DNA of 34,847 nucleotides from Nocardia mexicana NBRC 108244 (GTDB lineage Bacteria; Actinomycetota; Actinomycetes; Mycobacteriales; Mycobacteriaceae), in the NCBI RefSeq assembly GCF_001613165.1, contig NZ_BDBV01000005.1, forward strand, positions 1 through 34,847, written 5' to 3'. The translations under genes were made by a program, and so were the position numbers. Shown piece by piece: positions 31,658 through 34,847 of this stretch (the first letter of the stretch is position 1; the number at the start of each line of letters is the position of its first letter). The notes under the pieces are model-generated. The model did not search any database. It was not told where the DNA came from and saw only the letters and a program-made list of their open reading frames with translations.

Positions 31658-31738
31658 TCGGCATCTGGAACGGTCCGGCGACTGATCAGCTACCCGGGCC
31701 GCTGTGGTCGATCCGGTCGAGTTCGGACCCGATCCCGA

Positions 31739-32329
31739 TCAGTTGCCACCGAGGTACGGCCTGGGGTGCTTGCCCGGCTGCGATTTCCTCCCGGCGTCTT
31801 CGTTGTTTGCTTGCGCCTCGTCGTTGTAGAGATCCGAGTACTGGTTGGACAGCCCGGCTTCCGGACTTTCCCCGCTGTCCTGGGTGTACCGGCCGCCCGT
31901 GCCGGTGCCGTTGCTGTACTCGGCGCCGCCGTCGCCCTCCCCTTCGTCCTGCTGTGTGTACCCGCCGCCCGTGCCGTTGCTGTACTCCGCGCCGTCGCCG
32001 CCCTCCCCTTCATCGTCCTGGGTGAACCCGCTTCCCTTACCGGTGCTGTCGCCGCCTTTGCCTCCGGGGCTTGTATGGCCGCCGCGATTCCGGCTCGAAT
32101 CGCCCAGATTCGCTTCGCCTTCCCCCTCTTCGCCGTCCTGCTGGTAGTTCGAGCCCTTCTCCTTGGACGTCCCGCTCTCGGCCTCGGGACCGTCTTCGGC
32201 CTGGCCCTGCTGGGAGGTATCGGCGCTTCCGGTGGACGGAAACGGAAGTTGAGGGGGTTCGGCGTTCGCGGCAATCGGCGCGACGACGATGCCTGCGATG
32301 GCGGCGAGCGTGACGACACTGCGAATCAT
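31739..32329 (-). CDS. Secreted acidic Gly/Glu-rich repeat protein
   Basis: A 196-aa protein with a typical signal peptide (MIRSVVTLAAIAGIVVAPIAANA, written in parts; likely cleavage after residue 23). The mature part has no large hydrophobic segment and is rich in Gly, Asp, Glu, Ser and Asn. It carries imperfect repeats of about 22 aa with TQ.DEGEG and GAEYSNGTG (best at 99-120 and 121-142, partial at 143-155; degenerate earlier copy near 59-73). The DNA repeats with 66-bp period. Low complexity suggests an extended, possibly calcium-binding or wall-associated protein; no family is recognised. The ATG at 32329 has AAGGA about 8 nt upstream; it is divergent from the sensor kinase. Confidence 0.75.
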   Translation of the reverse strand: MIRSVVTLAAIAGIVVAPIAANAEPPQLPFPSTGSADTSQQGQAEDGPEAESGTSKEKGSNYQQDGEEGEGEANLGDSSRNRGGHTSPGGKGGDSTGKGSGFTQDDEGEGGDGAEYSNGTGGGYTQQDEGEGDGGAEYSNGTGTGGRYTQDSGESPEAGLSNQYSDLYNDEAQANNEDAGRKSQPGKHPRPYLGGN

Positions 32330-32520
32330 GTGGGAGTCCTTACTGGTCTCGGTGTGTTTCGCATCCGGTCGATCTCGTGCATCCCCACGATAGGGGTGCG
32401 ACATAATTCCAATTGGCAATCATGTGGTTACCGGCGTGGTCGGCGTGTCGCCGCGCTCGCCCCCGTGTGCCGCTACCCATGCGACACAGGTTCGCCGCGG
32501 AGCCGTTTCCGCTGGGTGGT

Positions 32521-32526
32521 TAGCCT
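32521..32526 (+). promoter_or_regulatory. -10 box upstream of the sensor kinase, next to a short GTG frame
   Basis: TAGCCT lies 7 nt before a GTG at 32534. That GTG is not in the kinase frame: it opens a 19-codon frame ending at 32593 that overlaps the kinase start. Transcription from this box would place the kinase ATG (32545) only about 12 nt from the 5' end. Confidence 0.45.
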
Positions 32527-32544
32527 TCCGAGAGTGAAACGCCG

Positions 32545-34782
32545 ATGGATGCACTCCGGGGCGACGAGACAGCGGCGGGGTCGATGCAGGTGATTCGGAT
32601 GCGCTCGCCCGGTCCGACGGCGGCCGGGCGGGCCGAGGAGCGGGCGCGACGCGCGATGGGCGTGGCGGCCGGGGTCGGCGGTGTGCTGTGGCTGTTCACC
32701 CACCGCCGGACCATTGCCGCCCAGGCCGACCTGATCGCCGCCTGGTGGACTCCGCTGGTGGTCACGCTGGTGTCGGTGGCCGGGTCGGCCCTGATCGCGG
32801 TGGCCGTGCTGCTGGGCGGACGGGCGGTGGGCACCGCCGCCGCGATGCTGGCCGTCGTCGTCCCGGCCGGTATCGCGACACTGCCGCTGGCGGGCGAGTT
32901 CGGCTGCTTCGGGCCCGCCGGAACCTGGATGCCGCCGCTGGTCGCCGTCTCGGCGATGGCGGGCGTGCTGGTCTGGCCGCGGGGGTGGCCGATCAATCTC
33001 GTGCTGACCGGCGCGGTAGCGGTCGCCGTGGACTTCTACGTCACCGGCGGCGCGGGCATCCACAGCGTGGCCGAGAGCCTCGCGCGGACCTGGGTGATGC
33101 AGGGGTTCTTCGCCTGTATCACGGCCGGAATCCTCCGTGCCGCAGTACAACTCGACGCGGCGACGGCGGCGACGGTGCGGCAGGCCGCGGTCGCCGCCTC
33201 GGCCGAGGCCACCGACCGGGAACGGTCCCGCTTCGCCGGACTCATCCACGACAATGTGCTCGCCACGCTGCGCGATGCCGCGCGCGGCGGCCGGGACACC
33301 CTGGTACCGGCGGCCACCCGAACCCTGCACCAACTCGACGACAGTTCACACGATGACGACGAGAAGGTCGCCGTACCCGCGGCGGTCGAGACGCTGCGGG
33401 GCGCGGCGCTGGAGGCGGGCGGCGGCATCACCGTCGATACGCGGATCGGCACGCACGCAACCGAACTGCCCGGCGACGTGGTCTCCGCACTCGGCGCCGC
33501 GGTCGGCGAGGCCGCGCGAAACAGTGTGCGGCACAGCGCGGTCGGCGGACGCGAGGTTGTCCGCACGGCACTCGTGGCGATCGACGACACGGGGGCGACC
33601 GTCCGGATCCGGGACGACGGAGCGGGATTCGATCCGGGGCGGGTGGCCGGCGACCGCCTCGGAATCCGGTCGAGCATCATCGCGCGAATGCGCCGCGTGC
33701 CCGGCGGTGACGCCGTCATCGAATCACAGCCCGGCCGCGGCACCGTCGTCACCCTGCGCTGGCTGCGCACCGCCGCGGCCGAGGCCCACCTGCCCACGCT
33801 GATCAGCGTGCGTGGCGGTTCCGGAATCGCGATGCTGGTCATGCTCGAACTGGCCGTCACGATGCTGATGGTCGGCTATCTGTCGGGCCGCGCCGATCCA
33901 CACGCCGCGATCGCCGGATACGGGCTCGTCGGCGTGGCCGGGGCGGCCGTGCTCATCGCGCGGCACGACCCGCTGCCGCTGCCCGCCACCGCCTTCGCGA
34001 TCCTCTCCGGCCCGGCTGCCGTGCTCGCGATCCGCATCCATCCGCCGGATCACTTCGTGCATCACGGTTCATGGATTCTCGTCGCCTATTCGTATGTGCT
34101 TGCGCTGCTTGCGATTCGGGGGCGCATCGCCGCGGCGTGGATCGGGCTCGCTACGGCCGCGGCGGTATTCGCCGCCACCGGCGCCGGGACCGCGGCGGCG
34201 ATCGACGGCGCCGCCGTGACCACGGGAACAGTGCTCGCCGCCAGCGGCTTCGCCCTGTACATGCGGCCGATGCTGCGGTCGTTCCACCTCGCCCGCGCGG
34301 AGGTTGCCCGGCACGCGGGGGCCGAGGCACGCATCGCCGCGCAGGACCGGGAACGCCGCCGCCAGCTGTCCTACCTCGATCGGACGGCCCGCCCGATGCT
34401 GGAATCGATCGCCTCGGGCGAACCACCCGACGACGCGCGCAGGCAGGAATGCGCCCTGCTCGAGGCCCAGCTCCGCGACCGGCTGCGGGCACCGTGCTTC
34501 GACACCCCCGGCATGGTCGACGCCACCCGCCGGGCGCGGCGCCGCGGCGTCGCGGTCACGCTGCTCGACGACGGCGGTCTCGACGCGGCATCCGACGAGG
34601 TCCGCAACCGCGCCCTCGCCACCTCGACCGCGGCCCTGGACGCCACCACCGACGGCCGAATCACAGTGCGCGCCTTACCCCCCGGCCGCCCCCTCCTGGT
34701 AACCGTCGTCAGCGACCAACCCCTACGAATCGAGATCGGCCCGGACGGAACACCAACACCACAACACACGACCCACATCTGA
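32545..34782 (+). CDS. Membrane sensor histidine kinase with a second, degenerate kinase-like half
   Basis: A 745-aa membrane protein of two parallel halves. Half one has membrane helices (about 38-205), a HisKA_3-type segment DRERSRFAGLIHDN with phosphoacceptor H235, and a HATPase with N-box GEAARNSVRHSA (N326), DDGAGFD and GRGTVVTL. Half two has more membrane helices (about 425-575) and a matching DRERRRQLSYLDR segment in which the position of H235 is D612; it is followed by a divergent domain without recognisable ATP-binding boxes. It probably phosphorylates a NarL/LuxR-type regulator, which would lie outside this window. The start may be ATG 32545 or 32584. The last 50 codons are rich in A and C. 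Confidence 0.85.
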   Translation: MDALRGDETAAGSMQVIRMRSPGPTAAGRAEERARRAMGVAAGVGGVLWLFTHRRTIAAQADLIAAWWTPLVVTLVSVAGSALIAVAVLLGGRAVGTAAAMLAVVVPAGIATLPLAGEFGCFGPAGTWMPPLVAVSAMAGVLVWPRGWPINLVLTGAVAVAVDFYVTGGAGIHSVAESLARTWVMQGFFACITAGILRAAVQLDAATAATVRQAAVAASAEATDRERSRFAGLIHDNVLATLRDAARGGRDTLVPAATRTLHQLDDSSHDDDEKVAVPAAVETLRGAALEAGGGITVDTRIGTHATELPGDVVSALGAAVGEAARNSVRHSAVGGREVVRTALVAIDDTGATVRIRDDGAGFDPGRVAGDRLGIRSSIIARMRRVPGGDAVIESQPGRGTVVTLRWLRTAAAEAHLPTLISVRGGSGIAMLVMLELAVTMLMVGYLSGRADPHAAIAGYGLVGVAGAAVLIARHDPLPLPATAFAILSGPAAVLAIRIHPPDHFVHHGSWILVAYSYVLALLAIRGRIAAAWIGLATAAAVFAATGAGTAAAIDGAAVTTGTVLAASGFALYMRPMLRSFHLARAEVARHAGAEARIAAQDRERRRQLSYLDRTARPMLESIASGEPPDDARRQECALLEAQLRDRLRAPCFDTPGMVDATRRARRRGVAVTLLDDGGLDAASDEVRNRALATSTAALDATTDGRITVRALPPGRPLLVTVVSDQPLRIEIGPDGTPTPQHTTHI

Positions 34783-34847
34783 CCAAGACAAAACAATCCC
34801 CCGCCCACCACGACATTTCGCATTCCCCGCTCGCCAGGGCACCTTGC
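34783..34847. repeat. C/A-rich tail ending in a GCATTCCCCG...CAGGGCAC repeat
   Basis: From 34820 to the window end, GCATTCCCCGCTCGCCAGGG followed by CACCTTGC matches the junction of two units of the 8651-8818 array (GCATTCCCCGCCGACAGGGC then ACTTGC) apart from small indels. It is cut off by the window end, so whether an array follows is unknown. Confidence 0.75.

Noticed and set aside
32534..32593. Protein-coding gene for the 19-codon GTG frame
   Set aside because: It is too short to support from sequence alone, so it is reported only as a regulatory possibility.

Overview
The window is high-GC DNA from an actinomycete, most likely Nocardia or a close relative in the Mycobacteriales. This rests on GC-rich codon use, frequent GTG starts, several TANNNT -10 boxes 6-8 nt upstream of leaderless starts, and gene content. 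The order malate:quinone oxidoreductase / GNAT / magnesium-chelatase-like / cobO / cobB, with an alpha/beta hydrolase and methionine aminopeptidase nearby, recalls the M. tuberculosis Rv2848c-Rv2861c region. That comparison is from memory and no search was run. The genus is an inference.

Layout. (1) 1-5936: a phosphotransferase plus conserved hypothetical gene pair (+) lies between two paralogous long DoxX-like membrane proteins (-). A KstR-like operator overlaps the promoter of the + pair. (2) 5937-8126: a DUF2293-like protein whose promoter and start region is tandemly duplicated, then a TetR regulator divergent from a SnoaL-like protein with a clear shared operator. (3) 8133-16639: cobalamin genes (cobO, cobB, cobE-like and a fused ChlI/ChlD-type chelatase) interleaved with a sirtuin, an EthD-like protein and a receptor Ser/Thr kinase with a duplicated sensor domain. 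A 24-bp x 7 tandem array framed by strong hairpins sits between cobB and the cobE-like gene. (4) 16757-20069: a P-loop kinase, an EI24-like membrane protein, an SDR, and a divergent HxlR regulator / NAD(P)-binding protein pair. (5) 20300-24094: GNAT and mqo in one operon, an alpha/beta hydrolase and a hydrolase-fold protein lacking the nucleophile. (6) 24456-29289: cobQ, map, a DUF6081-like protein, a Methyltransf_19 protein and a PNPOx-like flavoprotein, all on the minus strand. The map/cobQ stop-start junction is duplicated. (7) 29620-34782: an XRE/DUF5753 regulator, a luciferase-like monooxygenase, a secreted acidic repeat protein, and a sensor kinase whose second half is a degenerate copy of the first.

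The functional core is late corrin-ring chemistry: CobB and CobQ amidation, CobO adenosylation, a CobE-like protein and a chelatase subunit. Around it are redox and housekeeping genes (mqo, map) and small regulator/target pairs. The most unusual structural theme is tandem duplication at gene boundaries (92, 75, 24, 26 and 27 bp units). Two of these duplications copy translation start signals. No tRNA, rRNA, CRISPR array, insertion sequence or prophage gene was seen.
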